A stretch of 64,000 bases of DNA from Bacteroidota bacterium. GTDB lineage: Bacteria > Bacteroidota > Bacteroidia > Cytophagales > Cyclobacteriaceae. How positions within the stretch are numbered: the stretch's first letter is position 1; the number at the start of each line of letters is the position of its first letter. The notes beneath the pieces were generated by a model, which did not search any database, was not told where the DNA came from, and saw nothing but the letters and a program-made list of their open reading frames with translations. The stretch is taken from the NCBI GenBank assembly GCA_018267275.1, contig JAFDYV010000004.1, positions 620,001 to 684,000 of the forward strand. The letters are read 5' to 3'. Below are positions 25,488 to 33,801 of the stretch, piece after piece. The translations under genes and the position numbers were made by a program.

Positions 25488-27641
25488 CTACCAGAGAAAT
25501 TTTTTGAGTTCAGAATTTGAAGAGTCATAGAAAATCCTCAATAAATCTTTTGCTATCTCGCTATAACCACTACTTCCTTTAAATCGCATTTGATTATTTC
25601 TCTCCTCTTCCGAATCAAATTGAGCAGAAGTTGTTCTCCAATCAAATCTCATCAACTCATTAGCAAAAGATCCGACCAGCGTGGTTAGATCTGAATTACC
25701 ACGAAATTGCTCTAATGCAGTCTGGATATTTTGTTCAGATAATAGATTTTCGTCAATGTCGTCATTCCATTCAAAAATATTGAAATCCCACTCATCTGAG
25801 TTCGCGACTTGATAAAAAAAGTCATTTGCAAACATTGAGATACCCCTTACGCCTTGGTCTCGAGTAAGCATCGAATTTTTGCTAGTAAATGGAAGGTTAT
25901 CTTGGATACTTAACTCAACATTAGTTACATCTTTCAGCTTTTCCGCCCATTTCTCAGTACAATTTTTTGCAGCTTCGGCTATGTCTTGCCATAAAAGAAT
26001 AATAAATGCTCCTTGTTGTGCTCTATTCCATGATACTACTTGGTTATTTTTATCTGTTAACACGTCTCCAAACAATCCACCGTTTGAGCTTCTGACATTC
26101 TTAAAGAATGTTGAGGTTAATGCTCTAATAAAAGCAGCTTGACTCATAGTTGGGCCGCCACTTTCACCTAACATGTTAATTCGATCTTTCCAAGGGCTAT
26201 TACTCGATCTCCATAATACTTCAACAATCTCTTGGGCCCTATTTTCTCTATAAGCCAATAATCCTTCCTTTGATCTTTCTAACCATTCTTGCGTTCTTAG
26301 AAGCGGATAAAGGTCGTAACCGAGGCTTGTATTTATTTTAACAGGCTTTATGTTGATCGTATAAAATAGATACGCTTGCCAGGTTCTATCTAAATTATAA
26401 AATGCCACAACCGGCAATTCGTAGTTGCCGCTGATTGGTTCATTCTCGTCAAAAGCCCATAGTCTGTGCTGTCCATCAATAATTTCAATTGGTTTTACGT
26501 CTGGATTCCAGTTGTCATCAAAGACTTTATCTGGAATTATTATTCGAGGAGAATCATCATCGACCCCAACAACTTTAATTAAATCATTATTCTTTATTTG
26601 GTTCAACCCTCGCTTCTCCCCTTCTCCAATTATGTTTGCAATAATTGCAGTTGGAAGCATTCCAGGCATTTTTAGTCTTTCATTCTCAGGTGATCTTTGT
26701 TCTTCCTTCTTAATTGTTGACCAAGGGAAACCGCCTTCGATGTATTTCTTTATCTCTTCAGTCCTATTTTCATTCTTTGACCTTTGGACAAATGAGTCTT
26801 CAGCTCGTGCCCTATCGGGTTTTCTCCGATGCACATCAGAAATTCTTTTTAACAATCTAGCATCAATTTTGAACAAGAGATAGTATGGCTCGGGCTTCCT
26901 GCGCATTGGACTTTTGAAATCAACGTCATCCCAATCATTAAGCCATTGATTGATCTTGATTGCCTTGATTTCACTAAAGATTCTTAATTGATTAAAACTA
27001 TACTCTGTTTGAAATTTGGCCTCGTTAATATCCGACCCGTCAAGCCAAGATTGAAATAAATTCTTAGTTAACCCCAGGGCCTTATGAAATTCATAATTGA
27101 AGCATATCTTATAAAACTTCTGGCCTTCTAGGTCAGTTTTTTCAAACCCCACCCTCTCTAATCGTTCTTGCAAGAGAGCTCTAAATAGCTTCCCCACCTC
27201 GCCAGCCTCAAATAATGGAGATAGATCATATGGCACCTCTTTTTCACGTCTGTATTCTTTTGAAGCTGCGCCTGATTCAACTAATGCGCTTCTCATATTC
27301 GTTCCAACTTTTCCATCCTCAGTAATAAAGACTCCCTTCATTTTTCCTTTGGAGTATTTTTCTGCAAACTTTCGAATATTTGAATAGTGCGTGAATATAG
27401 CGGCTACTAAAGCGAATAATCTTAGCTGTCGTGGATGCTTCTCAACTTCATGCCAATAAGCAGGAAGTGGATCACTTAAATTTTGTATACCAAGTACAGA
27501 CTTTAAAACCGGTTGATCAATTTTCTTTGCACGGCTTAGATAATCAGGGAGCTCTTTGTTGGTAATTACATTTATGACTTGAACAGCATCGTACTTTGTC
27601 CAAGATGTTTTTAGCTTTCGTATATCTCCCTCTTTTGCCAT
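25488..27641 (-). CDS. DGQHR domain-containing protein (DndB-like)
   Basis: A 717-residue protein. Family signatures lie in the middle: I-E-I-I-D-G-Q-H-R-L-W-A-F with D-G-Q-H-R at 389-393, preceded by M-L-P-T-A-I-I-A-N-I and followed by L-F-Y-T-I-N-I-K-P-V-K-I-N. DGQHR proteins include DndB, a regulator in DNA phosphorothioation clusters, and other ParB-like fold proteins of DNA-modification and defence loci. The N-terminal 250 residues and the C-terminal 270 are extra to the core and unassigned. No dndA, C, D or E genes are near. It starts one base after the methyltransferase stop. Confidence 0.85.
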   Translation of the reverse strand: MAKEGDIRKLKTSWTKYDAVQVINVITNKELPDYLSRAKKIDQPVLKSVLGIQNLSDPLPAYWHEVEKHPRQLRLFALVAAIFTHYSNIRKFAEKYSKGKMKGVFITEDGKVGTNMRSALVESGAASKEYRREKEVPYDLSPLFEAGEVGKLFRALLQERLERVGFEKTDLEGQKFYKICFNYEFHKALGLTKNLFQSWLDGSDINEAKFQTEYSFNQLRIFSEIKAIKINQWLNDWDDVDFKSPMRRKPEPYYLLFKIDARLLKRISDVHRRKPDRARAEDSFVQRSKNENRTEEIKKYIEGGFPWSTIKKEEQRSPENERLKMPGMLPTAIIANIIGEGEKRGLNQIKNNDLIKVVGVDDDSPRIIIPDKVFDDNWNPDVKPIEIIDGQHRLWAFDENEPISGNYELPVVAFYNLDRTWQAYLFYTINIKPVKINTSLGYDLYPLLRTQEWLERSKEGLLAYRENRAQEIVEVLWRSSNSPWKDRINMLGESGGPTMSQAAFIRALTSTFFKNVRSSNGGLFGDVLTDKNNQVVSWNRAQQGAFIILLWQDIAEAAKNCTEKWAEKLKDVTNVELSIQDNLPFTSKNSMLTRDQGVRGISMFANDFFYQVANSDEWDFNIFEWNDDIDENLLSEQNIQTALEQFRGNSDLTTLVGSFANELMRFDWRTTSAQFDSEEERNNQMRFKGSSGYSEIAKDLLRIFYDSSNSELKKFLW

Positions 27642-27642
27642 A

Positions 27643-28884
27643 TTACTTTAATTTAGTAATAATTAGATATTCAATGACATCTCGATCCTTATCCTCTGCC
27701 CTCCCCATTGTACTATGCTTGTAATCGAGAGCTAATGTCTTGATTATATATTTCGCTTTAGAAAAATGGATGGGAAGTAATCTCATTACATCTTCTATCG
27801 AGATTACACCGGTGCCACTATAGCTTAAAACCATTTGACATTTTCTTTTGGTTATTCTCTCAAACATATCAGAAAAGGCTGTCGGAGCATTACTCTTTTG
27901 TGAGAACGGAGACTGATGTCTATCCATCCGATACCTTCCTTTGTGCTCAAGGTCAGGATAGTCATACCTAACCAAAGTTTCTAACGCATGATAAAATCTT
28001 GAATAATGCACAGGAGCATAAGGTGGATCAGCGTAAACTGTTGCTCCTTCAGGAGTTTTTTCAAGACAATCCTTAAAATCTAAAGTATAGGTGGTTAGGT
28101 CTTTACTGGGTGATCTATAAGTGTTAAGCAGTTGTGCGAACTTCTTTTTGAAAAGCTTAGATATACTCTTTTGTCTGTACTTAAGTATATTCTCAATGGC
28201 TTCATCAGTTCTTCCATCGCGGTATTGAGCAAAGTGCCCAGTACTTTGAGACGTATATGACATTGCATACATTAAACTTGACAGAATAGCATAATAAATT
28301 GGAGTATTTCTGTAAGCTTCGGCAGTTCTCCTTAGTGAATCAATCCAAACACATTGTTGAAAAGACCAATATGTTCCTGAATAGTATTTTGTATATAAAT
28401 AGTAATCAACTCCATTAAAATCTCGATCTATTAGATCTCGTTGCTTCTTTTCAAAATTTGCAAATCCAGTTACTGTGCCAAGCTTGTATAAATCATCAAA
28501 AAGCTCAGGAAATACTTGGTACAATTCTCTGACGTGAATATTCGATGTACGTTCAATATCTTCATAAACTTCCTCAGCAGTATATTGATTGAAGTCTGAG
28601 AAGTAGGTTTGGGCCAGAATTTCAGAGTATGTTTGAATATCATTCGAAATGACATCGTACTTATTGCGAAGCCCTCCGGAAATTGAACATGATCCGGAAA
28701 ATAGATCGCATACAATTCCATTCTTTGGCGTGATTTCCAAGATTTGATCAATAACAAAATCTAGAATGGGTTTTTTGGATCCCATATACTTAATGATATG
28801 AACTAGATCATAACTCTTTCCTAAATCAGTCTGCGATAAACTTTTGTTGCCCAATACTTTACTTTTCTTTTGTTCAGTTATCAT
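27643..28884 (-). CDS. DNA adenine methyltransferase, class D12
   Basis: A 413-residue N6-adenine methyltransferase. The SAM-binding region has K-Y-M-G-S-K-K-P-I at 32-40 and C-D-L-F-S-G-S-C-S-I-S-G-G at 59-71; the catalytic D-P-P-Y is at 286-289 in Y-A-D-P-P-Y-A-P. This is the Dam/MboII-like D12 arrangement, but larger than Dam (about 280) owing to an insert between motifs that is likely to carry target recognition. Target sequence unknown. It is the first gene of the operon; no restriction endonuclease is recognisable nearby. Base composition is visibly AT-richer than the flanks. Confidence 0.92.
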   Translation of the reverse strand: MITEQKKSKVLGNKSLSQTDLGKSYDLVHIIKYMGSKKPILDFVIDQILEITPKNGIVCDLFSGSCSISGGLRNKYDVISNDIQTYSEILAQTYFSDFNQYTAEEVYEDIERTSNIHVRELYQVFPELFDDLYKLGTVTGFANFEKKQRDLIDRDFNGVDYYLYTKYYSGTYWSFQQCVWIDSLRRTAEAYRNTPIYYAILSSLMYAMSYTSQSTGHFAQYRDGRTDEAIENILKYRQKSISKLFKKKFAQLLNTYRSPSKDLTTYTLDFKDCLEKTPEGATVYADPPYAPVHYSRFYHALETLVRYDYPDLEHKGRYRMDRHQSPFSQKSNAPTAFSDMFERITKRKCQMVLSYSGTGVISIEDVMRLLPIHFSKAKYIIKTLALDYKHSTMGRAEDKDRDVIEYLIITKLK

Positions 28885-29308
28885 TAACTCAAATCGTGAT
28901 TAGATCCAGTCAGGATTCAAGTTACATTTTTTGGCCGAATTTGCATTCGTTTTCGTGATTTGTAATTCCGTGCATCAACATCCAGGGTCAAGGTCACGCT
29001 TCCGTCCAATATCAATAGCCATCGGAACCAAAGCCTGCCATAAATACCGCTGTGTAGTGTATTTCTTTCCTGCGTGAAAGCCTCACCTCACCCTGTACTC
29101 CCCAACCCCTGGCGTGACCGCGCAGTCGGTTTTGAAGTTTTGGGTTTGTCCGGAGAGTACGAAATCACAGATGATGTTTTCCACGCAGTTGCGCATGCCG
29201 TCAAACGCGTGGCTGCCCGCATCCAACACCACGCATCACCTTCCGGATGTATTCCAGATCGGTATCTTTGCCTTCAAGAAGATTGTAGCCGTCAACAAGT
29301 AGCGAACC
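28885..29308. other. Intergenic region between adenine methyltransferase and murF-alr
   Basis: A 424-base stretch with no intact gene. The half nearest murF-alr holds the coding remnant described separately; the half nearest the methyltransferase probably contains its promoter, though no clear TTG/TAnnTTTG pair is visible. The change from GC-richer to AT-richer sequence occurs in this interval and suggests the border of an insertion. Confidence 0.5.
29083..29308 (-). pseudogene. Frameshifted coding remnant beside murF-alr
   Basis: Immediately after the alr stop the minus strand reads, in one frame, L-L-V-D-G-Y-N-L-L-E-G-K-D-T-D-L-E-Y-I-R-K-V (29201-29308), and then, in another frame starting near 29229, L-D-A-G-S-H-A-F-D-G-M-R-N-C-V-E-N, ending V-G-E-Y-R-V-R at a TGA (29083-29085). 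Both halves look like protein and join at a frameshift near 29229. Parent gene not recognised. The second half could alternatively be a 48-codon gene with a GTG start. Confidence 0.35.
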
Positions 29309-31738
29309 TTAAATTCCCTCCGAATAGAAAACCCGCTTTACGCGTTCGCTGGTGTTGGTTAGTATTTCGTAGGGAATGGTGCCCAATCGGTGTGCCACTT
29401 CTTGAATGGGCAAGCCCTTACCAAAAATAATCGCTTCGTCACCTTCGCGTGCGTGTATGCCAGTTACGTCAACCATGGTCATGTCCATGCACACATTGCC
29501 AACCACAGGGGCGCGATGGCCGCGCACCAGCACAACACCTATCCCTTTGCTAAAGCCACGACTGAAGCCATCTGCATATCCAATGGCAATGGTAGCCAGT
29601 TGCATGTCGCTTTCCGCCACACCCTTTCGTCCGTAGCCGATTGTTTCGCCCTTATTGATGTTTTTTATTTGCGAGATAACGGTTTTCAGCGAAGCCACGG
29701 GCTGTAGTTGCTTAAAAGCCTGCTCGGTAGGGTTTACGCCATACAGCCCAATGCCCAAGCGCACCATGTCCATTTGAAAATCAGGCAACCGCAGAATGCC
29801 AAGTGAGTTAAGGATGTGCCTAAGTGGATTGATATTAAGCCCAGAGGAGAGTGTCTGGAAAAACCTTTGATAGTTTTTGAATTGCTCTTGTGAAAATGAA
29901 TCATGCTGCGATTCATCGGCTCCAGCCAAATGCGAAAAAACAGAAGCGATTTTGATATTTGGCTTATCACGCAACATTGAAACAATTTCTCCAACGTCTT
30001 CATACTCAAAACCCAGCCGATGCATGCCTGTGTCTACTTCAATGTGAATCGTAGCTGAACGCGCTTCAACAAACTGCACAAAAGAAGAAAGCATTTTCAA
30101 ATTGTACATCACGGGTTCTAGTTGATATTCCAGCAAGTGATGAAAACTTTCCTCGGCTGGGTTCATTACCATCAGCGGCAGCGATATGTTACTTTTGCGC
30201 AGTTCCACGCCTTCATCAGCGTAGGCTACGCCCAAATAATCAACTTGATGGTATTGCAATAAGTTTGCAACTTCTTCGCTTCCACTTCCATAGGCAAATG
30301 CTTTTACCATCGCCATTATTTTAACGCCTGGCTTTAGGAGGGATTTGAAAAAATTCAGATTGTGTACCATCTTGTTCAAATCAATTTCCATTACGGTGCC
30401 GTGAATCTTTCGCTGGAGTACTGTAACGATTTTTTCGAACTGAAAAGAACGGGCGCCCTTTACTAAGATCAACTCACCTTGGAAGCCCTCCCAAACCTTT
30501 GATTGCAAAAACACATCAGTGGTTTCAAAAAATTTCGATCTAACTTTAAATTTATCGGCATGCGCCTTAAGCACCGGGCCAATCCCAATAAATTGGTGAA
30601 TGTTGGTTGCGTTTACCAATGCAGCAATTTGTTCAGCCAATGCAAGGTCATTCAATCCTGATTGCAATATGTCAGAGAGAATAAGTATCTTCTTTTTTTT
30701 CTGTTGCCCGCGTAAAAAATCAAGACTAATGCGGAGGCCAGCCAAGTCATTGTTATAGGTGTCGTCAATAACTTGGCAATGGTTTACACCTTGCTTCAAT
30801 TCCAATCGCATCGCCACGGATTTCAAAAGCACCAGCCTTTCTTGAATCACTTCGTGTCTATATCCCAGATAGAGCATTGTTGCAATACAATGCAACGCAT
30901 TTTCGATTGATGCTGCATCAGCAAAAGGCAATGTAAGTTCAAAGGTTGCGCCCTTGAAACAAATGTTCAGTCTTGCGCCTTCATGGCGGACTTGCACATC
31001 AGCCTGGGGCAGTTCTCCCCACGTAAAACACGGAAGTTTATTTAATCTTATTTGCTCGTGAATATCGGCATGGTCGATACAATAAACGATGGGGCAATCG
31101 TCTTTAAAGAGCTGTAGCTTTTCTGCAATTTTTTCTGAGCGAGAAGAAAAACCTTCATCGTGTGCAGAACCTATGTTAGTGAAAATACCTAACGTGGGTT
31201 GAATAATGGCTTGGAGGTTTGTCATTTCGTGTGGCTTGGAAATGCCTGCCTCGAAAATCCCCAGTTCATGGTGGGCTTGCATTTGCCAAACGGATAGCGG
31301 CACACCAATTTGTGAATTGTAACTGCCTGGATTTTTCACAATGCTCTGGTCTGGCGATAGCAGTTGGTACAGCCACTCCTTTACAATGGTTTTGGCGTTG
31401 CTGCCGGTAATACCAATAACCGGTATAGAAAATTGTTGGCGATGGCGGGCTGCAATTTTTTGCAACGCCTCGATCGTTGAATTGACTTGTAAGATATTGG
31501 CCAACGGAAAGTTTTCCGTTTGTATCGACTTCTCCACCACAAACTGCCGCAGTCCTGCTTGGTATAGTTCTTGCAAGTGCGCATGCCCGTCATGCCGCGT
31601 GCCCACAATGGCAAAAAAAACTGAACTTTCGGCAATCACCGACTTGCGACTGTCCGTGATGAGCGTTTGTACAGGTCTATCTTCGGGAAGATTTAGAATT
31701 ATGCCGGCTGTGATTGAGGGAAGCTGAGAGAAGTTCAT
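29309..31738 (-). CDS. murF-alr: Bifunctional MurF ligase / alanine racemase
   Basis: An 809-residue fusion typical of Bacteroidota. The MurF half (about 1-440) adds D-Ala-D-Ala to UDP-MurNAc-tripeptide; its P-loop reads I-T-G-S-N-A-K-T, with Ala where Mur ligases nearly always have Gly. The alanine racemase half has the PLP lysine in V-K-A-F-A-Y-G-S-G, R-L-G-I-G-L-Y-G, and V-C-M-D-M-T-M-V-D. Together they supply and attach D-Ala for peptidoglycan. The ATG overlaps the stop of the PIN toxin gene (ATGA), so translation of this essential gene appears coupled to a toxin-antitoxin operon. Confidence 0.95.
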   Translation of the reverse strand: MNFSQLPSITAGIILNLPEDRPVQTLITDSRKSVIAESSVFFAIVGTRHDGHAHLQELYQAGLRQFVVEKSIQTENFPLANILQVNSTIEALQKIAARHRQQFSIPVIGITGSNAKTIVKEWLYQLLSPDQSIVKNPGSYNSQIGVPLSVWQMQAHHELGIFEAGISKPHEMTNLQAIIQPTLGIFTNIGSAHDEGFSSRSEKIAEKLQLFKDDCPIVYCIDHADIHEQIRLNKLPCFTWGELPQADVQVRHEGARLNICFKGATFELTLPFADAASIENALHCIATMLYLGYRHEVIQERLVLLKSVAMRLELKQGVNHCQVIDDTYNNDLAGLRISLDFLRGQQKKKKILILSDILQSGLNDLALAEQIAALVNATNIHQFIGIGPVLKAHADKFKVRSKFFETTDVFLQSKVWEGFQGELILVKGARSFQFEKIVTVLQRKIHGTVMEIDLNKMVHNLNFFKSLLKPGVKIMAMVKAFAYGSGSEEVANLLQYHQVDYLGVAYADEGVELRKSNISLPLMVMNPAEESFHHLLEYQLEPVMYNLKMLSSFVQFVEARSATIHIEVDTGMHRLGFEYEDVGEIVSMLRDKPNIKIASVFSHLAGADESQHDSFSQEQFKNYQRFFQTLSSGLNINPLRHILNSLGILRLPDFQMDMVRLGIGLYGVNPTEQAFKQLQPVASLKTVISQIKNINKGETIGYGRKGVAESDMQLATIAIGYADGFSRGFSKGIGVVLVRGHRAPVVGNVCMDMTMVDVTGIHAREGDEAIIFGKGLPIQEVAHRLGTIPYEILTNTSERVKRVFYSEGI

Positions 31739-32154
31739 GACATTGGTCTGTGATTTTCCCAGTACGCCTTAGGAGTGACAATTTTCGTTTCTTTGAATTG
31801 CGACATAGTAAAGTCATTTACGTCTCCGGTAATCAAAAAATCGGCACTTGATACTTCTGCCAATTCCATCAATTTGTTGTCGTCTTTATCTGAGATAACT
31901 TCTAGTTTATTTGACGGCTTAAAATAAATGCAACTTTGTTGCAGATTAACCATCAATTGTTCCGCATTTTTATGAAAATCTTGGTATCGACTAAATTTTT
32001 CTCTTCTCAGAACAGCGTAATATTCCTCCAGAAGTTCGTTAGACAAACAAACCTCCACTTTACGATCTATCACAAGATTAAGAATAAGGTGCGGAAAGCT
32101 CTTTTGAATCAGGCTTGACACCAGCACGTTGGTATCAATGATTATTTTTTGCAT
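31735..32154 (-). CDS. PIN-domain toxin of putative toxin-antitoxin pair
   Basis: A 139-residue PIN-fold protein of the 'putative toxin-antitoxin toxin component, PIN family' type. The acidic active-site residues are visible: Asp in I-I-D-T-N-V-L-V-S near residue 7, Glu in N-E-L-L-E-E-Y, and Asp in A-D-F-L-I-T-G-D-V-N-D-F. Such proteins are magnesium-dependent RNases. The start lies inside the antitoxin gene (20-base overlap), and the stop overlaps the murF-alr start by 4 bases. Confidence 0.85.
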   Translation of the reverse strand: MQKIIIDTNVLVSSLIQKSFPHLILNLVIDRKVEVCLSNELLEEYYAVLRREKFSRYQDFHKNAEQLMVNLQQSCIYFKPSNKLEVISDKDDNKLMELAEVSSADFLITGDVNDFTMSQFKETKIVTPKAYWENHRPMS

Positions 32155-32362
32155 TTCGTGTGGCCTTCACCTCTTTTGATATTTCGCCCATTGTTAAGTT
32201 AGAGAGGCTATATTTTTCAGCGAGCTCAATTGATTTTGCCAACGTTTGACGAATTAATTCGCGATTGATAAGTTCCACTAATTCGGAAAGCTTTAATTCA
32301 TTTTTTCGAATGCCATACTTATTCAGTTCCGATTCCGAAGCCGATACATTGATTGTCTTCAT
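32135..32362 (-). CDS. Antitoxin partner of PIN toxin
   Basis: A 75-residue protein upstream of and overlapping the PIN toxin gene by 20 bases, the usual antitoxin-toxin order. It contains helices K-L-S-E-L-V-E-L-I-N-R-E-L-I-R and A-K-S-I-E-L-A-E-K-Y, with G-E-I-S-K-E-V-K-A-T-R near the end, as in short antitoxins whose C-terminus wraps the toxin. The N-terminus may bind DNA for autoregulation; no operator was confirmed. The 3-gene order antitoxin, toxin, murF-alr is unusual. Confidence 0.75.
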   Translation of the reverse strand: MKTINVSASESELNKYGIRKNELKLSELVELINRELIRQTLAKSIELAEKYSLSNLTMGEISKEVKATRNAKNNH

Positions 32363-32385
32363 GAAGCAAATTTAGAAAATTGAAA

Positions 32386-32718
32386 TTAAAACAGTCGCGC
32401 CCCATTCGGTACTTGCTTGTCTATTGTTGTCAGCACCACGTGGCCATTTTCGTCCGGAAAGCCAGTCACCAGCACCTCAGAAATGAAAGTGGCAATCTGC
32501 TTGGGGGGGAAATTCACGACACAGACTACGGTTTTGCCCACCAATTCCGCTGGTGTATAGCGGTGAGTAATCTGTGCGCTCGACTTTTTTACGCCTATTT
32601 CAGGCCCTAAGTCAACCCAAACCTTAAAAGCAGGCTTTTTAACGCCCTCAAATGGCTCAGCCCGAACTATGGTTCCAGCCCTGAGGTCAATTTTTGCAAA
32701 GTCATCCCATGTAATCAT
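32386..32718 (-). CDS. csaA: tRNA-binding protein CsaA
   Basis: A 110-residue protein, standard length for CsaA, with an OB-fold tRNA-binding domain: I-D-L-R-A-G-T-I-V-R-A-E, V-W-V-D-L-G, S-S-A-Q-I-T-H-R-Y-T-P-A-E-L-V-G and V-V-N-F-P-P-K-Q-I-A. CsaA is a dimer with tRNA-binding and chaperone-like activity, implicated in protein export in Bacillus. It stands just upstream of the antitoxin gene, which begins 23 bases after its stop. Confidence 0.92.
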   Translation of the reverse strand: MITWDDFAKIDLRAGTIVRAEPFEGVKKPAFKVWVDLGPEIGVKKSSAQITHRYTPAELVGKTVVCVVNFPPKQIATFISEVLVTGFPDENGHVVLTTIDKQVPNGARLF

Positions 32719-32789
32719 TTCAAAAAAATTTATACTTTAGCACTCCCAAACTCGAAAGTAACACCGGTCGTTTCAACGTTTTAAGTACA

Positions 32790-33134
32790 ATGAAGCAGAA
32801 TTTTTCGGTTTTTGCAGTCTTTTTCTTCGCTTTTGCAGGCTTGTTTACGCTGTCTGCACACGCGCAAGAAAACCATCCCGAGTCAGCTGATGAGATGAAG
32901 GAGCTGAAGGAACTCACCACCAGCCATCCCGAGTTAAAACTAGAAGAGGACAAAACATTGCTCTTGGAACCGGATTCCAAGCAGATGCCAGCCATAAACA
33001 ATAAAGAGACCACCGGTAAAACGCCCAAAGGCAAAGATGCGAAAAACGAAAAAGAAGAAGACGATGCCCTGGGTTTTAACTTCCTCTACTACATCATCCA
33101 AAAATTCAAGATTGGCGATATTGTAGATAACTGA
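32790..33134 (+). CDS. Secreted small hypothetical protein
   Basis: A 114-residue protein with a signal peptide (about residues 1-25, ending S-A-H-A-Q). The mature part is acidic and low in complexity (E-S-A-D-E-M-K-E-L-K-E-L; K-T-P-K-G-K-D-A-K-N-E-K-E-E-D-D), ending in a compact hydrophobic segment F-N-F-L-Y-Y-I-I-Q-K-F-K. I do not recognise a named family. It begins opposite csaA and is followed 13 bases later by the Crp/Fnr-like gene. Confidence 0.65.
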   Translation: MKQNFSVFAVFFFAFAGLFTLSAHAQENHPESADEMKELKELTTSHPELKLEEDKTLLLEPDSKQMPAINNKETTGKTPKGKDAKNEKEEDDALGFNFLYYIIQKFKIGDIVDN

Positions 33135-33147
33135 CCGGTTCAAGCTA

Positions 33148-33732
33148 GTGAACGAGTCACTCCATCAACTACACACATTTTGTTTTTCTATTCATCCCTT
33201 GCGGGATAACGAATGGAATGATTTTGTTAACATTTGGCAACCGTTTGAAGCCAAGCGCAAAACCATCCTCACGTCACTGGGCGAAACAGAGCAACATCTC
33301 TATTTTGTGACAAAGGGTGTACAGCGCGCTTACTTTCTTACCGAAGATGACAAAGAAGCAACACTGGTTTTTACTTATCCCTGTTCGTTTTCAGGTGTCG
33401 CTGACTCTTTTCTTACACAAACGCCCTCGCGGTATTTTTTTGAAACACTTACGCAAAGCCAGTTCTTGAAAACCAGTTATGCGCAGGTGTATTCGCTGAT
33501 GGACAAATACGCCAATTTTGAACGGTTCATTTTGATAGCTACTTCCTTTGTTTTGCGCGGAGCACTCGAACGTCAGATTGAGTTACAGACATATTCCGCT
33601 GAGAAGAAGTTTACTACTTTGCTCAATCGCAGTCCGCAGGTGTTGCGATTGATACCGCACAAATACCTGGCTTCTTACTTGGGCATTGATGCCGCAACCT
33701 TTAGCAAGCTGCTAAGCAGCGTGCGCATCTAA
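33148..33732 (+). CDS. Crp/Fnr-family transcriptional regulator
   Basis: A 194-residue protein from the GTG at 33148. Residues 30-140 form a cyclic-nucleotide-binding-type barrel (I-L-T-S-L-G-E-T-E-Q-H-L-Y-F-V-T-K-G-V-Q-R-A-Y). The C-terminus has the short winged-helix region common in Bacteroidota members: R-L-I-P-H-K-Y-L-A-S-Y-L-G-I-D-A-A-T-F-S-K-L. Effector unknown. It lies 13 bases after the secreted protein gene and ahead of the DUF4345-DinB pair, whose upstream dyad may be its operator. Confidence 0.85.
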   Translation: MNESLHQLHTFCFSIHPLRDNEWNDFVNIWQPFEAKRKTILTSLGETEQHLYFVTKGVQRAYFLTEDDKEATLVFTYPCSFSGVADSFLTQTPSRYFFETLTQSQFLKTSYAQVYSLMDKYANFERFILIATSFVLRGALERQIELQTYSAEKKFTTLLNRSPQVLRLIPHKYLASYLGIDAATFSKLLSSVRI

Positions 33733-33743
33733 ATCTTGATCTA

Positions 33744-33779
33744 CACAAAGATTTTTGTGACACAAGGGCCTCACCTTTG
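33744..33779 (+). promoter_or_regulatory. Dyad and candidate -7 box upstream of DUF4345 gene
   Basis: CACAAA/TTTGTG forms a perfect 6-bp dyad with a 4-base centre at 33744-33759. A second, imperfect repeat follows, and CACCTTTG at 33772-33779 is a 7/8 match to TAnnTTTG, 22 bases before the ATG at 33802. The dyad lies where a regulator would act, and the preceding gene encodes a Crp/Fnr-type protein. Confidence 0.35.
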
Positions 33780-33801
33780 TCTCAACAAAAACAAAAATCA
33801 T

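Noticed and set aside
25488..27641. Dnd phosphorothioation system
   Set aside because: Only a DGQHR protein is present; no DndA, C, D or E genes and no FGH genes adjoin.
29074..29430. A 118-residue plus-strand frame near the operon border
   Set aside because: It is antisense to the murF-alr end and the remnant, with no recognisable content.
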